Below, in pieces: positions 16,033 through 24,914 of a stretch of DNA of 64,000 nucleotides (its first letter is position 1; every line of letters starts with the position of its first letter). The DNA is taken from positions 2,108,001 through 2,172,000 of the forward strand of contig NZ_JARUBN010000001.1 of NCBI RefSeq assembly GCF_029626265.1. Reading direction: 5' to 3'. The position numbers were made by a program, and so were the translations under genes. Under the pieces are notes generated by a model that did no database searches, had not been told where the DNA came from, and saw nothing but the letters and a program-made list of their open reading frames with translations. The stretch comes from Micromonospora sp. WMMD1102 (lineage in GTDB: Bacteria > Actinomycetota > Actinomycetes > Mycobacteriales > Micromonosporaceae).

Positions 16033-17550
16033 TCAGGGACGTACCCGGACTCCGGCCAGGAGTGTGTCGACGAAGTCCGCCGAGGCGTTCGCCGGGGGCG
16101 TGATCTGCACGTACAGCAGGCCGGCGGAGTCCGGGGCGAGCCCGGCGGCCTCCACGATCACCGGCTTGCCGGCGCGGCAGGCGGTGAACGCGGCGACGTG
16201 CCATTCGACGGACCCGCGCCGCACGGTGCGTACCGGGGCCGGGACACAGTCCGCGTGCGGACGCTCGGCGAGGTAGCCCGCCGGGTCGTGCCGCTCGGCC
16301 AGACCGCGGGAGAGCCCGAGGAACGCGCCCGGCATCGCGGGGTCGGTCGGCCAGCGCTTCGGATCCGGCGCCATCACCAGCGCCGGCTCCAGGTCGCCGT
16401 CCGGCCCGCGCTGGCCGATCCAGCCCGAACCGGTGGCCCGCCAGCCCTCCGGCAGGGCGACGCTGATCCGGCCGGTCGAGTCGGTGCCGATCCGGCTGTC
16501 CCTTCCCGGCCAGCCCGGCCCGAGGGCGGCGAAGGCGGTGACGGTGAGTGCGGTGAGGGCGAGTGCGGCGGCCCCGAGCAGGATGGCGGCGCGGAGCGGG
16601 TGGCGACGCGACCGGCGTACCGGAAGGGGTTCGTCGGTCGCGCTGGTCGGACCGGCGCCGGTGGCCAGGTCCAACGCGGCGGCGAAGGCGGCGGCGTCCG
16701 GGTAGCGCTCCGCCGGGGACCGCGCCGTCGCCCGGCGGAGCACGGCCGCGATCCCCGGGGGTACGCCGGGGCGCAGCGCCGGTGACTCGGCCGGCCCGTC
16801 GGCGCTGTCGTCCGGCCCCGGCGGCTCGGCGGACGTCGTCGCGTCGAGCGGCGCCGTGCCGAGCAGTGTCGTGCCGAGGCGGCCGAGCCCGAAGACGTCG
16901 GCCCGGGCGTCGACAAGCGCCGACGGGGAGTCCTGTTCCGGCGCCATGTAGCCGGGCGTACCGGCCCGAGCGGTCAGCCCCGACGCTGCGGCGAGGGCCT
17001 TGGCCAGTCCGAGGTCGGCGATGAGCACCGACTCGTCGGTCCCGGCGTCGTCCGACGCACCGCCCGCCGGCAGGGTATCCGCCGTCGTGGCGCTGGCATC
17101 CGTCGCGCGGACGGCGGGGCACGGGTCGAACAGGACATTGCCGGGGGTCAGGTCCCGGTGCACGATACCGTTGGCGTGCAGCACGGCCACCCCGGCGGCG
17201 ATCTCGCGCAGCACCCGGAGCGCCCGCCCGACCGGCAGCGGCCCGGCCGCCAGCCGGTCCCGCAGGCTGCCGCCCTCGGCCCAGGCCATCACGAGGTACG
17301 GGCGGCCGTCCGGCAACTCGCCGATCGAGTGCACCCGGACGAGCCGCCGGTGGTCGAGCCTCCACAGCAGGCGGGCCTCGTCCAGGAAGCGTTCCCGGAC
17401 CCGCAGGTCGTGGCTCCAGTTCTCGGCCAGCACCTTGATCGCCACCCGGGCGTCGAGGGCGGGGTCGTGGCCCAGCCAGACGGTGGCGAACGAACCGAAG
17501 CCGAGTAGCCGCTCGACGCGGTATGGGCCGATCCGCTGCGGCGGGTTCAC
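16033..17550 (-). CDS. Receptor-type serine/threonine protein kinase (PknB-like) with unknown external domain
   Basis: 505 residues from GTG 17550. Kinase domain about 8-285: glycine loop LGFGSFATVW (16-25), ATP lysine K39, catalytic HRDLTPGN with D133, and the magnesium-binding D179 in DLG in place of the usual DFG. Between N138 and D179 there is an unusual insert of about 30 Ala/Thr/Asp-rich residues. 'GTPGYMAPEQ' marks the activation-segment end. A single membrane helix (about 320-341) leads to an external domain with two Cys and no PASTA repeats. It converges with the sigma/lipoprotein operon (11 bp gap). Confidence 0.9.
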   Translation of the reverse strand: MNPPQRIGPYRVERLLGFGSFATVWLGHDPALDARVAIKVLAENWSHDLRVRERFLDEARLLWRLDHRRLVRVHSIGELPDGRPYLVMAWAEGGSLRDRLAAGPLPVGRALRVLREIAAGVAVLHANGIVHRDLTPGNVLFDPCPAVRATDASATTADTLPAGGASDDAGTDESVLIADLGLAKALAAASGLTARAGTPGYMAPEQDSPSALVDARADVFGLGRLGTTLLGTAPLDATTSAEPPGPDDSADGPAESPALRPGVPPGIAAVLRRATARSPAERYPDAAAFAAALDLATGAGPTSATDEPLPVRRSRRHPLRAAILLGAAALALTALTVTAFAALGPGWPGRDSRIGTDSTGRISVALPEGWRATGSGWIGQRGPDGDLEPALVMAPDPKRWPTDPAMPGAFLGLSRGLAERHDPAGYLAERPHADCVPAPVRTVRRGSVEWHVAAFTACRAGKPVIVEAAGLAPDSAGLLYVQITPPANASADFVDTLLAGVRVRP

Positions 17551-17698
17551 GTGGGCGGCTGGTGGCGGTCGTGGGTCACCAGGCCGGAAGCGCTGGTCAC
17601 CGGCTCAGGGTACCGCGAGGTCGCCAGCCGGCCCGCGCCTCGGACCACCCGGACGGCACGGCTGGCAGGGGCACTCGCAGCGCCGGTCCCGGAGCACG

Positions 17699-17742
17699 AA
17701 CGGTCCGCACCCCGAGGAGGCATCCGAGGGGTACGGACCGTT
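17699..17742 (-). terminator. Long-stem terminator after the secreted protein gene
   Basis: A 15-bp stem with one mismatch (17699-17713 with 17728-17742; AACGGTCCG ... CGGACCGTT) and a 14-nt loop follows the stop of the leftward gene at 17774. No U-tract. Bases 17551-17698 hold nothing else that I can support. Confidence 0.6.
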
Positions 17743-17773
17743 GTCAGTCCGGCTTAGCCGGGATCGGCGTACG

Positions 17774-18466
17774 TCAGCACTGGTCGTCGCCGCCGACGAA
17801 GGAGGCGAGCACCCGGTCCCGTTCGCCGCTGGCGATCCGGTAGACGTACGGGGTGTAGGGGTCCTCGAAGAAGGCGATGATCCGGCCGCCGCTCGACACC
17901 ACGTACGCGCGCAACGTCCACTTGCCGTACTCGACGGCGCCGTGTGGGCCGTACCGCTGCTCCAGGTCGGCCAATGTCATGCCGACCCGCCCGCCGACCC
18001 TGGTCCGGATCGTCGGATCGGTGGTGGAGAGCAGGACCAGCCGGTTGCCCTGGAACCTGAGCAGCAGGATGCCGGCGTACCGTCCGGCGGCCTCGCCGGA
18101 GTAGAAGCCGTTGCAGGTCTGCTCTTCCTCGATGTTCGTCACCAGCCCCAGAGCGAGCAGGCCGGTCCGGGTGGAGACACCGATCCGGTACGGGCCGATG
18201 CCGTCGGTAGTGAGCACGGGCCGGAACGCGACGCGTCCGGTGCGTACCCCGACGACCGCCCCGAGCCCGCTGCCGCCGTCCGTGGGAGCGGCGGCCCGGA
18301 CCGGTGTGGCAGCCCGGACCGGTGTGGCAGCCCGGACCGGTGCGCCGGCCACGGTCGACGCGGCCGAGGCTGCCGGCACCGCCCCGGCCGGAGCGGCCGG
18401 GGCGAGGACGAGGCCGCTGAGCAGGATGCCCAGGCCGGCGACGGAGAGACGAGCTGGTATGTGCAT
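17774..18466 (-). CDS. Secreted protein of unknown function
   Basis: 230 residues. A signal peptide (about 1-29) is followed by a low-complexity stretch with three tandem copies of 'PVRAA(T/P)' (about 43-61), coded by an 18-bp direct repeat at 18296-18350. The mature domain (about 70-230) has 'GIGPYRIGVSTRTGL', 'NIEEEQTCNGFY' and 'GGRVGMTLADLEQRYG', a pattern seen in small actinobacterial exported proteins; two Cys (about 118 and the last residue) could pair. Function unknown. It ends at a strong hairpin and stands alone. Confidence 0.75.
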   Translation of the reverse strand: MHIPARLSVAGLGILLSGLVLAPAAPAGAVPAASAASTVAGAPVRAATPVRAATPVRAAAPTDGGSGLGAVVGVRTGRVAFRPVLTTDGIGPYRIGVSTRTGLLALGLVTNIEEEQTCNGFYSGEAAGRYAGILLLRFQGNRLVLLSTTDPTIRTRVGGRVGMTLADLEQRYGPHGAVEYGKWTLRAYVVSSGGRIIAFFEDPYTPYVYRIASGERDRVLASFVGGDDQC

Positions 18467-18585
18467 GGTGGACCTCCGGTCTGACGGATGGTGCTGTCAT
18501 CCGGTTAGTCCCGGCCGCCGTGCGGGTTTGTTCGGCTCGCCGCTGCCAAGAATCCGACAGCTCCGGCCCTCGGCTCGCGAAGTCG

Positions 18586-19638
18586 TCAGGACGTCGAGGT
18601 GGTGTCGGCGGCGAGGAGTTCCCGGACCCGGGGAACGACCTCGATGCCGTACCGCTCGATGTTCCCCATCAGCAGTTCGTGCGGCAGCGTGCCGGCGGAG
18701 TACTTCAGGTCGAAGCGTTGCACGCCGAGGACCTGGACGGTACGGGCGACCTTCTGAGCCACCGTCGCCGCCGAGCCGACGTGCCAGGCACCGTCGGTGA
18801 TGTCGGCGTCGAACCGGCCCCGGGTCATCGGCGGCCAGCCGCGTTCGGCGCCGATCCGGTTGAACAGCACCCGCACGTGCGGCCAGAGCAGGTCGGCCGC
18901 CTCCTGGTCGGTCTCGCCGACGAAACCGGGGGCGTGCACCGCGACCGGCAGCGGCTCCTTGCCGAACTCGGCGAGCGCCCGGTGGTAGAGCTGCACGTAG
19001 GGGGCGAACCGGGCCGGGTCGCCACCGATCACGGCCAGCACCAGCGGAAAGCCGTACCGGGCGGCGCGGACCACCGACTCGGGGCTGCCGCCGACACCGA
19101 TCCAGGTGCGGATCCGTCCCGACTCCGTCTTCGGATAGACCTGCTGCTTGGTCAGCGGCGCGCGTACGCTGCCCTGCCAGCTGACCGCGTCCTCGGTGAG
19201 CAGTTGCGACATCAGCTCGGTCTTCTCCTCGAAGAGCCGGTCGTAGTCGGTCAGGTCGTAGCCGAAGAGCGGAAAGGACTCGGTGAACGAGCCACGGCCG
19301 AGGGTTATCTCCGCCCGACCCCGGGCCAGCGCGTCGAGGGTGGCGAACCGCTCGTAGACGCGTACCGGATCGTCGGAGCTGAGCACCGTGACCGCGGTGC
19401 CGAGCCGGATCCGCTCGGTCCGGGCGGCGATCGCGGCCAGCACGATCTCCGGAGCCGACACCGCGTAGTCGTCCCGGTGGTGCTCGCCGAGCCCGAAGGC
19501 GTCGACGCCGAGCCGGTCGGCGAGTACCGCCTCCTCGACCACGTTGCGGATCACCTGGGCGTACGGCACCGGGTTGCCCTCGGCGTCGGCGGTGACGTCG
19601 CCGAAGCTGTCCAGCCCGAATTCCACGGCCGTCGCCAT
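18586..19638 (-). CDS. LLM-class (luciferase-like) flavin-dependent oxidoreductase
   Basis: 350 residues from ATG 19638 after GGAGG. The bacterial-luciferase-like TIM barrel shows 'LGVDAFGLGEHH' (near residue 45), 'RIRLGTAVTVLSSDDPVRVYERFATLDALARGRAE' type segment and 'WIGVGGSPESVVRAARYGFPL'. Family members use reduced FMN or F420; which one cannot be told, though 'GEHHRDDYAVSAPE' is typical of FMN monooxygenases. Two dyads lie upstream (19661-19680 and 19723-19736), probable regulator sites. Substrate unknown. Confidence 0.88.
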   Translation of the reverse strand: MATAVEFGLDSFGDVTADAEGNPVPYAQVIRNVVEEAVLADRLGVDAFGLGEHHRDDYAVSAPEIVLAAIAARTERIRLGTAVTVLSSDDPVRVYERFATLDALARGRAEITLGRGSFTESFPLFGYDLTDYDRLFEEKTELMSQLLTEDAVSWQGSVRAPLTKQQVYPKTESGRIRTWIGVGGSPESVVRAARYGFPLVLAVIGGDPARFAPYVQLYHRALAEFGKEPLPVAVHAPGFVGETDQEAADLLWPHVRVLFNRIGAERGWPPMTRGRFDADITDGAWHVGSAATVAQKVARTVQVLGVQRFDLKYSAGTLPHELLMGNIERYGIEVVPRVRELLAADTTSTS

Positions 19639-19660
19639 GTCGTCCTCCAAGACCTTTCGC

Positions 19661-19680
19661 CGGTCAAAACGGTGTGACCG
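19661..19680. promoter_or_regulatory. Inverted repeat before the LLM oxidoreductase gene
   Basis: CGGTCA (19661-19666) and TGACCG (19675-19680) form a perfect dyad with an 8-bp centre, 23 bp upstream of the start codon. A second dyad CACCCG-GT-CGGGTG lies at 19723-19736. Either could be an operator. Confidence 0.4.
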
Positions 19681-19738
19681 GCTCTCCGGGCGGTGCAACA
19701 GGGGTGCCGATGATCGCATTCCCACCCGGTCGGGTGCG

Positions 19739-20347
19739 AAACGTCACCTGACGGTGATCGACTGGCGGTTCGCGGAGCGATCGGCGTGCGCCGGATCCAG
19801 GCACGCGGCGCTCCCGCGTCGGCCGGTTCCACGGCACGCGGCGATCCCGTGCGGGCGGCGGGGTCGTCGCGGTGCCCACTCGATCCGGGCTGCCGTCGCG
19901 GTGCCCACTCGATCCCTGGCTGCCGGCACGGTGCGCCGTCGACGTGCGGCCGGCGGACTCAACCCGACCACAACGAGCCACGGACGTGCTTACGCGCATG
20001 GTGGATCCGGGGCTTCAACGTGCACGACCGGCGGCAGCCGGCGGGACTGTGCGGCGGCGCGGCGGCGCAGCGACCGGTAGGTCTGACGTGCACAGTTCGC
20101 CGGCTTCGGCCACCTGCTGCGCCCGGAGGTGCTGCACGCCTGCCGGGCACGGGCGGGCCGCTCCGGCGGCAGGGCCGGGCGCACCGTCCGATGAGGCTCC
20201 CGGCCCGCGCAACAAAGCTGCCGACCTGCGGAAAGCGGATGCCGGCCAGGATCCGTGCCATCCGTTGACCCCCATCCGGCCGCATGATCTGATGCCCGGA
20301 CGCGAAGAGGCTTCGATATTTCGATCAGACGTTCTTGGGGGTCGGAA
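19739..20347. other. Intergenic region of about 600 bp without a supportable gene; contains a direct repeat
   Basis: Between divergent genes. A 22-nt direct repeat, beginning CGTCGCGGTGCCCACTCGAT, occurs at 19865-19886 and 19894-19915 (period 29), and looser GCACGCGGCG copies lie near 19800-19850. Open frames here are on both strands, lack ribosome sites and look like GC-driven noise. Near the SGNH start, CGAAG-AGG-CTTCG (20303-20315) is a dyad followed by AT-rich CGATATTTCGATC, the probable promoter region. Confidence 0.5.
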
Positions 20348-21613
20348 ATGTTCGGGTTCCGTCGGCCCGCGTCCGCCGCGGCACTGGCGATCACCCTCGC
20401 CGTGACCGGCACGCTGTCGGCCATCGTCAGCACGACTGGTACGGCCGGCGCCGCGCTGCCGACGGCTGCTGTCGCGCTCGGCGACAGTTTCGTCAGCGGC
20501 GAGGGTGCTGGTGCCTACCAGCCGGTGGTGGACGCGGGCGGCACCGCGCAGAGCTTTCCCGGCTGGTCCGCGCCGAACAGCAACGCGTTCTTCTGCCACC
20601 GGTCCGGGAACGCCTCGCTGCACCAGGCGAACCTGCCCGGCATCTCGGCCCGGTTCAACCTCGCCTGTTCGGGCGGCCAGCCGTACGACATCGCCAACGC
20701 CTCGGCCGGCCGGACCAAGGGACGTACGGTGGCGGCACAGCTCGACCAGCTCCGGGCGGTGGCGCAGACCCACGACATCGACCTGGTGCTGCTCGGGCTC
20801 GGCTCCAACAACAGCTCGTTCACCTTCGGCGACGTCGCCTCGGACTGCGCCAACCGGTTCATCGCGGACGCCTGGACCGGCTGGTGGGAGTTCTGGGCGT
20901 ACCTCGGCGGGCCGGTCGAGCAGGCGCCGTGCGCCGGTGACGACCTCGGCACCCAGGCCGAGTTCGCGGCGGCGACCGCCGAGACCACGAACGCGGTACG
21001 GCAGCTGTTGAGCACACTGGACCAGGTCGACGCCGACGGGCAGCACCGGATCGTCTTCCAGGACTACACCAACCCGCTGCCGTTCGACTTCGAGTCCCGG
21101 TTCCACGAGGAGGACAACCGGGACGACAGCCGGGACAAGTTCCGGGCCCTCGGCGCCGAGCGGTACGCCGCCGGCTGCCCCGTACACCGGGCCAGCCTGG
21201 CCGCCGGGCACCTCTTCTCCACCGGCCTCGGCACCCTGGTGCGGTCGGTGCACGGCACCATGCGCACCGAGTTCCCCGGCGACGACCTGGTCTACCTGAA
21301 CGTGCAGCGGGCCTTCGACGGTGCCCGGCTCTGCGAGACCGGTGCCAGCCCGACCGGTGCGCTCGCCACCCCGATCCGGTTGCAGGACGGCCCGACCGGG
21401 GTCCCGGTGACCAGCCTCTCCGGATACGACAAGATCGCCATCCAGCGGATCGCCAACGCCTGCGTCACCTACTTCCAGACCTGCCAGGAGTCCTGGCATC
21501 CGAATGCGGCCGGGCACGCGGTGCTCGGGCAGTGCCTGGCGGGTGCCGCGGCCACGGCTAACCGGACGGTGGCCTGTGTCCGCTCCGGAAGTGGAGCGAT
21601 CACCGTGAGCTGA
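20348..21613 (+). CDS. Secreted SGNH/GDSL-type hydrolase
   Basis: 421 residues. Signal peptide about 1-35. SGNH block I is ALGDSFVSGEGAGAY with the nucleophile serine (near residue 47), block III is GLGSNNSSF, and block V is SWHPNAAGH, giving the catalytic histidine. Paired cysteines (FFCHRSGN ... NLACSGG and others) fit the disulfides of secreted actinomycete lipases/esterases of the SGNH type. Likely an extracellular esterase, lipase or carbohydrate esterase; substrate unclear. Ribosome site GGGGGT is close to the ATG. Confidence 0.88.
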   Translation: MFGFRRPASAAALAITLAVTGTLSAIVSTTGTAGAALPTAAVALGDSFVSGEGAGAYQPVVDAGGTAQSFPGWSAPNSNAFFCHRSGNASLHQANLPGISARFNLACSGGQPYDIANASAGRTKGRTVAAQLDQLRAVAQTHDIDLVLLGLGSNNSSFTFGDVASDCANRFIADAWTGWWEFWAYLGGPVEQAPCAGDDLGTQAEFAAATAETTNAVRQLLSTLDQVDADGQHRIVFQDYTNPLPFDFESRFHEEDNRDDSRDKFRALGAERYAAGCPVHRASLAAGHLFSTGLGTLVRSVHGTMRTEFPGDDLVYLNVQRAFDGARLCETGASPTGALATPIRLQDGPTGVPVTSLSGYDKIAIQRIANACVTYFQTCQESWHPNAAGHAVLGQCLAGAAATANRTVACVRSGSGAITVS

Positions 21614-21642
21614 CGCGTTCGCTCCCGCCCCTGGCGGAGGTC

Positions 21643-21678
21643 GGATCCGCACCGGCGTCGGGACCCCGGTGCGGATCC
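21643..21678. terminator. Bidirectional hairpin terminator
   Basis: GGATCCGCACCGG (21643-21655) pairs perfectly with CCGGTGCGGATCC (21666-21678), 10-nt loop, between the ends of the SGNH gene (21613) and the leftward DUF5685 gene (21746). Confidence 0.75.
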
Positions 21679-21745
21679 GGCCTGCGCCGTCCCGGCGGCT
21701 TCGGGGCGAACAGGTTCGGGGTCGAGGGCCGGTCCGGCGCCGGAA

Positions 21746-22924
21746 TCAGCTGCAGTCGCAGCAGTCGCAGCAGTTGCAGTCGCAGTGCCGGGTGCACCAG
21801 CAGCGGTCGCCGCAGCCTTCGCGGCGGCGTCTGCTCCAGCGCGGCTGCCACAGCCCGCAGGTGCAGGTGGTGAGGACGCAGGCTCCGCCGGTCACCATCG
21901 CTCCGCCGCAGCCGGCCGGCCTCGTCGCCGCAGGCTCGCCGGTCTGCCCGGCCGGCTGTGCGGTGCGACCGTGCGGGACGAGCGGCAGCCCGTGCCCGCT
22001 GTCCGGGCCGTGGTGTGAAGCGTCGCCCCGGCCATCCGACGCCAGGGATTGTCTGCCTGCGCCTGGCCCACCCGCCAGCGCGAAGGTCCGCTCGATGGCA
22101 TCGCCGACCTCGCGGTCGAGCAGTGCCCGGACCAGCCTCCGGTCCCGCAGTTCCAGGTCGGCCAGAGCCAGCCGCAGGCCGTGGTGCGCGTCCGCGCAGA
22201 GCCGGCGCGCCTGCGCCAGGTCCGTGCCGCTGGCCAGCAGCGGGTTGAAGGCGCCCCGTGCCGCGTCGTCGGCGTGGTCGGTGACCGCGTCGAGCAGGTG
22301 GGCGATCCGGCCGAAGTACCTGCCGACCTCGGCCAGCCCGGCGGCGTTGCCGGGCCGGCCCGCCAGCGTCGCGGTGTGTGCGAAGGCGGCTGCCACGGCG
22401 GTCTCGGTCGGCTCGGTGGCGACCAGTACCGAACCGCCGGGGACGACCGCCGACTCCAGCGCCGACTGCCGGGCGACCGCGTCCCACAGCACGCCGGTGT
22501 CGAAGCCGACTCCGGCGCCGGTCCGGGCGCCGGCCGCGGCCCACCCGTCGGCCAGCCGGCCGGCGACCCCGGCGAGGGCGGGCATCCGCAGTGCGCCGTC
22601 CCGGTCGGTGACGTGGTCCCGGGTCTTGCCGGCGGCGAGGACCAGCGAGACCGCGGCGGCCAGCCGGGCGCCGGGATCGCTCGGGGCGAGCACCGGGGCG
22701 GACCGGAAGCCGCGCAGGGCGCACGGCCCCGCCGGACGGTACTCGGCGGGGCGCTGCGCCTCCAGGAGTACGGAGATGAGCAGCCCGTCGTAGTTGGTGG
22801 CCAGCCGGGCCCGGTGCCCGTGCTCGTCCCGCAGGGTCAGGCAGAGCCCGCAGAGGTGGCCCAGCCAGGCGGCGTGCAGTTTCCCGCACATCCGGTGCCG
22901 GCACGGCCGCACGATCCCGAACAA
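21746..22924 (-). CDS. DUF5685-family protein with a cysteine-rich C-terminal tail
   Basis: 392 residues. The start MFGIVRPCRHRMCGKL and following 'HLCGLCLTLRDEHGH' are the signature of DUF5685, an actinobacterial family of unknown function, with four Cys and His in the first 35 residues that could bind metal. The middle (about 80-280) is helical and Ala/Leu-rich with conserved His/Asp (GRIAHLLDAVTDHADD), reminiscent of an all-alpha metal or prenyl-binding fold. The last 55 residues hold about 15 Cys (CTCGL, GCGDRCWCTRHC, then CDCNCCDCCDCS), a metallothionein-like tail. No signal peptide. Monocistronic. Confidence 0.8.
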   Translation of the reverse strand: MFGIVRPCRHRMCGKLHAAWLGHLCGLCLTLRDEHGHRARLATNYDGLLISVLLEAQRPAEYRPAGPCALRGFRSAPVLAPSDPGARLAAAVSLVLAAGKTRDHVTDRDGALRMPALAGVAGRLADGWAAAGARTGAGVGFDTGVLWDAVARQSALESAVVPGGSVLVATEPTETAVAAAFAHTATLAGRPGNAAGLAEVGRYFGRIAHLLDAVTDHADDAARGAFNPLLASGTDLAQARRLCADAHHGLRLALADLELRDRRLVRALLDREVGDAIERTFALAGGPGAGRQSLASDGRGDASHHGPDSGHGLPLVPHGRTAQPAGQTGEPAATRPAGCGGAMVTGGACVLTTCTCGLWQPRWSRRRREGCGDRCWCTRHCDCNCCDCCDCS

Positions 22925-22986
22925 GGCGCCTCCTCGATCGATCCGACTGCTGCGGCAGCGTAGCGACCCGGTGCACCCGCAGCTGT

Positions 22987-23640
22987 TCAGGACCGGGCGG
23001 GTGGCTGTCCCGGCCGGCCGGCCCTCAAGCGCGGCAGGCCGAGACTCTCGACCGCGGCCTCGACCAGCTCCTCCGGAGTCGCGGCGATGTCGAGGACGTG
23101 CACCCGCTCGTCCGGTCCCGGCCGCTCCAGGGTGGCGATCTGCGAGTCGAGCAGGCTGGCCGGCATGTAGTGCCCGGCCCGCCGGGAGAGCCGTTCCCGG
23201 ATCACCTCGGCCGACCCGTCCAGGAAGACGAAGTCGACGCTCGGCGGCCCCTGCCGGAGTACGTCCCGGTAGGAGCGTCGCAGCGCCGAGCAGGCCAGTA
23301 CGGTGGAGACCTCCTCGGCGGCGCGTTCGGTCATCCAGCCGGCGAGTTCGCGCAGCCAGGGCCAGCGGTGGCCGTCGCCGAGCGGCACCCCGGCCCGCAT
23401 CAGTGCCACGTTGGACTCCGGATGGAACTCGTCCGCCTCGGCGAAGGTCAGCCCGCTCGCCGCGCCGATCCCCTTGGCCACGGTGGTCTTGCCCGACCCG
23501 GAGACACCCATCACCACCACGTGCCGGGTGGACGGCTCCGGTCCGCCGGTGCCGCCCGCCGGGCCGGTGCCGCCGTCGGCCCGCGACCGGTCGGTGCCGG
23601 CGGTGCCGCCCGCCGGACCGGTGCCCGCGTCACCAGTCAT
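22987..23640 (-). CDS. gntK: Gluconokinase
   Basis: 217 residues. Residues 1-38 are a Gly/Thr-rich leader not found in most GntK; a later start is possible but no other ATG with a ribosome site is seen. The P-loop GVSGSGKTT (about 45-53) is followed by '[21 protein letters not shown]' region and 'WLRELAGWM', '[11 protein letters not shown]', all hallmarks of the GntK family, which phosphorylates D-gluconate to 6-phosphogluconate. Its start overlaps the end of the mannonate dehydratase-like gene by 11 bp, so it is the last gene of the sugar-acid operon. Confidence 0.92.
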   Translation of the reverse strand: MTGDAGTGPAGGTAGTDRSRADGGTGPAGGTGGPEPSTRHVVVMGVSGSGKTTVAKGIGAASGLTFAEADEFHPESNVALMRAGVPLGDGHRWPWLRELAGWMTERAAEEVSTVLACSALRRSYRDVLRQGPPSVDFVFLDGSAEVIRERLSRRAGHYMPASLLDSQIATLERPGPDERVHVLDIAATPEELVEAAVESLGLPRLRAGRPGQPPARS

Positions 23641-24859
23641 GGACGGTGCCGTCCTTGAGCCGGTTGAACGGCAGGTAGGCCGGCTGGTACGGGAACCGCG
23701 CCGCCGCCTCCTCGTCCAGCTCGACCCCGAGGCCCGGCTGCTCGCCCGGGTGCAGGTAGCCGTCGGTGAAGGTGAACGACTGCCGGAACACCTCGTCGGT
23801 GAGCGGGCCGTGCTTCATGTACTCCTGGATGCCGAAGTTGTGGATCGCCAGGTCCAGGTGGAGCGCGGCGGCCATCCCGACCGGCGAGATGTCGGTCGGC
23901 CCGTGTATCCCGGACTTGATCTGGTATTGCGCGGCGAAGTCCAGCAGCTTGCGCATCGCGGTGATCCCGCCGGTGTGCGTGACTGCGGACCGGACGTAGT
24001 CGATGAGCTGTTCGCGGATCAGCGTCTGGTAGTCCCAGACGGTGTTGAAGACCTCGCCGATCGCCAGCGGGGTGGTGGTGTGCTGCCGGACCAGCCGCAG
24101 CGCCTCCTGGTTCTCGGCCGGGGTGCAGTCCTCCAGCCAGAACAGGTCGTACGGCTCCAGCGCCTTGCCGAGCTTGGCGGCCTGGATCGGGGTCATCCGG
24201 TGGTGCCCGTCGTGCAGCAGCGGCAGCTCGGGGCCGAACTCGTTGCGGACCGCCTCGAAGACCGTGGGGAGGTGTCGCAGGTAGGCCCGGGTGTCCCAGT
24301 CCTCCTCGACCGGCAGCGCGGTGCGCTGCGCCGGCTCGTAGTCGTAGCGCTTGCCGTCGACGCTGGTCTGGGCGGCGACGCCGTAGACCGCCTCGATGCC
24401 GGGAACCGAGGTCTGCACCCGGATCGACCGGAAGCCGAGTTCCAGGTGGTGCCGGATCGAGTCGAACAGCTCCGGGACGTCCCGCCCGGAGGCGTGCCCG
24501 TAGGCCATGATGCCGGTCCGGGAGGCACCGCCGAGGAGCTGGTAGAGCGGCATCCCGGCGGCCTTCGCCTTGATGTCCCACAGTGCCACGTCGACGGCGG
24601 CGATCGCGGCCATCGTCACCGGCCCGCGCCGCCAGTACGCCGACCGGTAGAGGAACTGCCAGGTGTCCTCGATCCGGTGCGGGTCCCGCCCGATCAGCAG
24701 CGGTACGACGTGGTCGGCCAGGTAGGAGGCGACGGAGAGTTCCCGCCCGTTCAGGGTGCCGTCGCCGAGCCCGGTGATCCCCTCGTCTGTGGTGATCTTG
24801 AGTGTGACGAAGTTGCGGTCCGGGCTGGTGACGTTCACGTCCGCGGCGACGATCTTCAC
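23630..24859 (-). CDS. manD: Mannonate dehydratase-like enolase-superfamily enzyme (ManD type)
   Basis: 409 residues from GTG 24859, the usual ManD length. Metal ligands and catalytic residues are recognisable: D and H in [12 protein letters not shown] in [12 protein letters not shown] (a ManD hallmark), E in AIGEVFN, Arg in RVQTSVPG, and the late '[22 protein letters not shown]' region. ManD enzymes dehydrate D-mannonate and/or D-gluconate to 2-keto-3-deoxygluconate; family members vary widely in activity, so the true substrate is unsure. It sits between the galactonate dehydratase-like and gluconokinase genes in one leftward operon. Confidence 0.88.
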   Translation of the reverse strand: MKIVAADVNVTSPDRNFVTLKITTDEGITGLGDGTLNGRELSVASYLADHVVPLLIGRDPHRIEDTWQFLYRSAYWRRGPVTMAAIAAVDVALWDIKAKAAGMPLYQLLGGASRTGIMAYGHASGRDVPELFDSIRHHLELGFRSIRVQTSVPGIEAVYGVAAQTSVDGKRYDYEPAQRTALPVEEDWDTRAYLRHLPTVFEAVRNEFGPELPLLHDGHHRMTPIQAAKLGKALEPYDLFWLEDCTPAENQEALRLVRQHTTTPLAIGEVFNTVWDYQTLIREQLIDYVRSAVTHTGGITAMRKLLDFAAQYQIKSGIHGPTDISPVGMAAALHLDLAIHNFGIQEYMKHGPLTDEVFRQSFTFTDGYLHPGEQPGLGVELDEEAAARFPYQPAYLPFNRLKDGTVHDW

Positions 24860-24914
24860 GACTTGCCTTTCTGCGCTGGGATGGAAGGCCGGAGCGGCGG
24901 GCCGGCGGGTCGGC

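Noticed and set aside
19786..20405. Overlapping open frames in the 600-bp gap before the SGNH hydrolase
   Set aside because: No start signals, no domain pattern, frames on both strands of equal quality; partly made of direct repeats.
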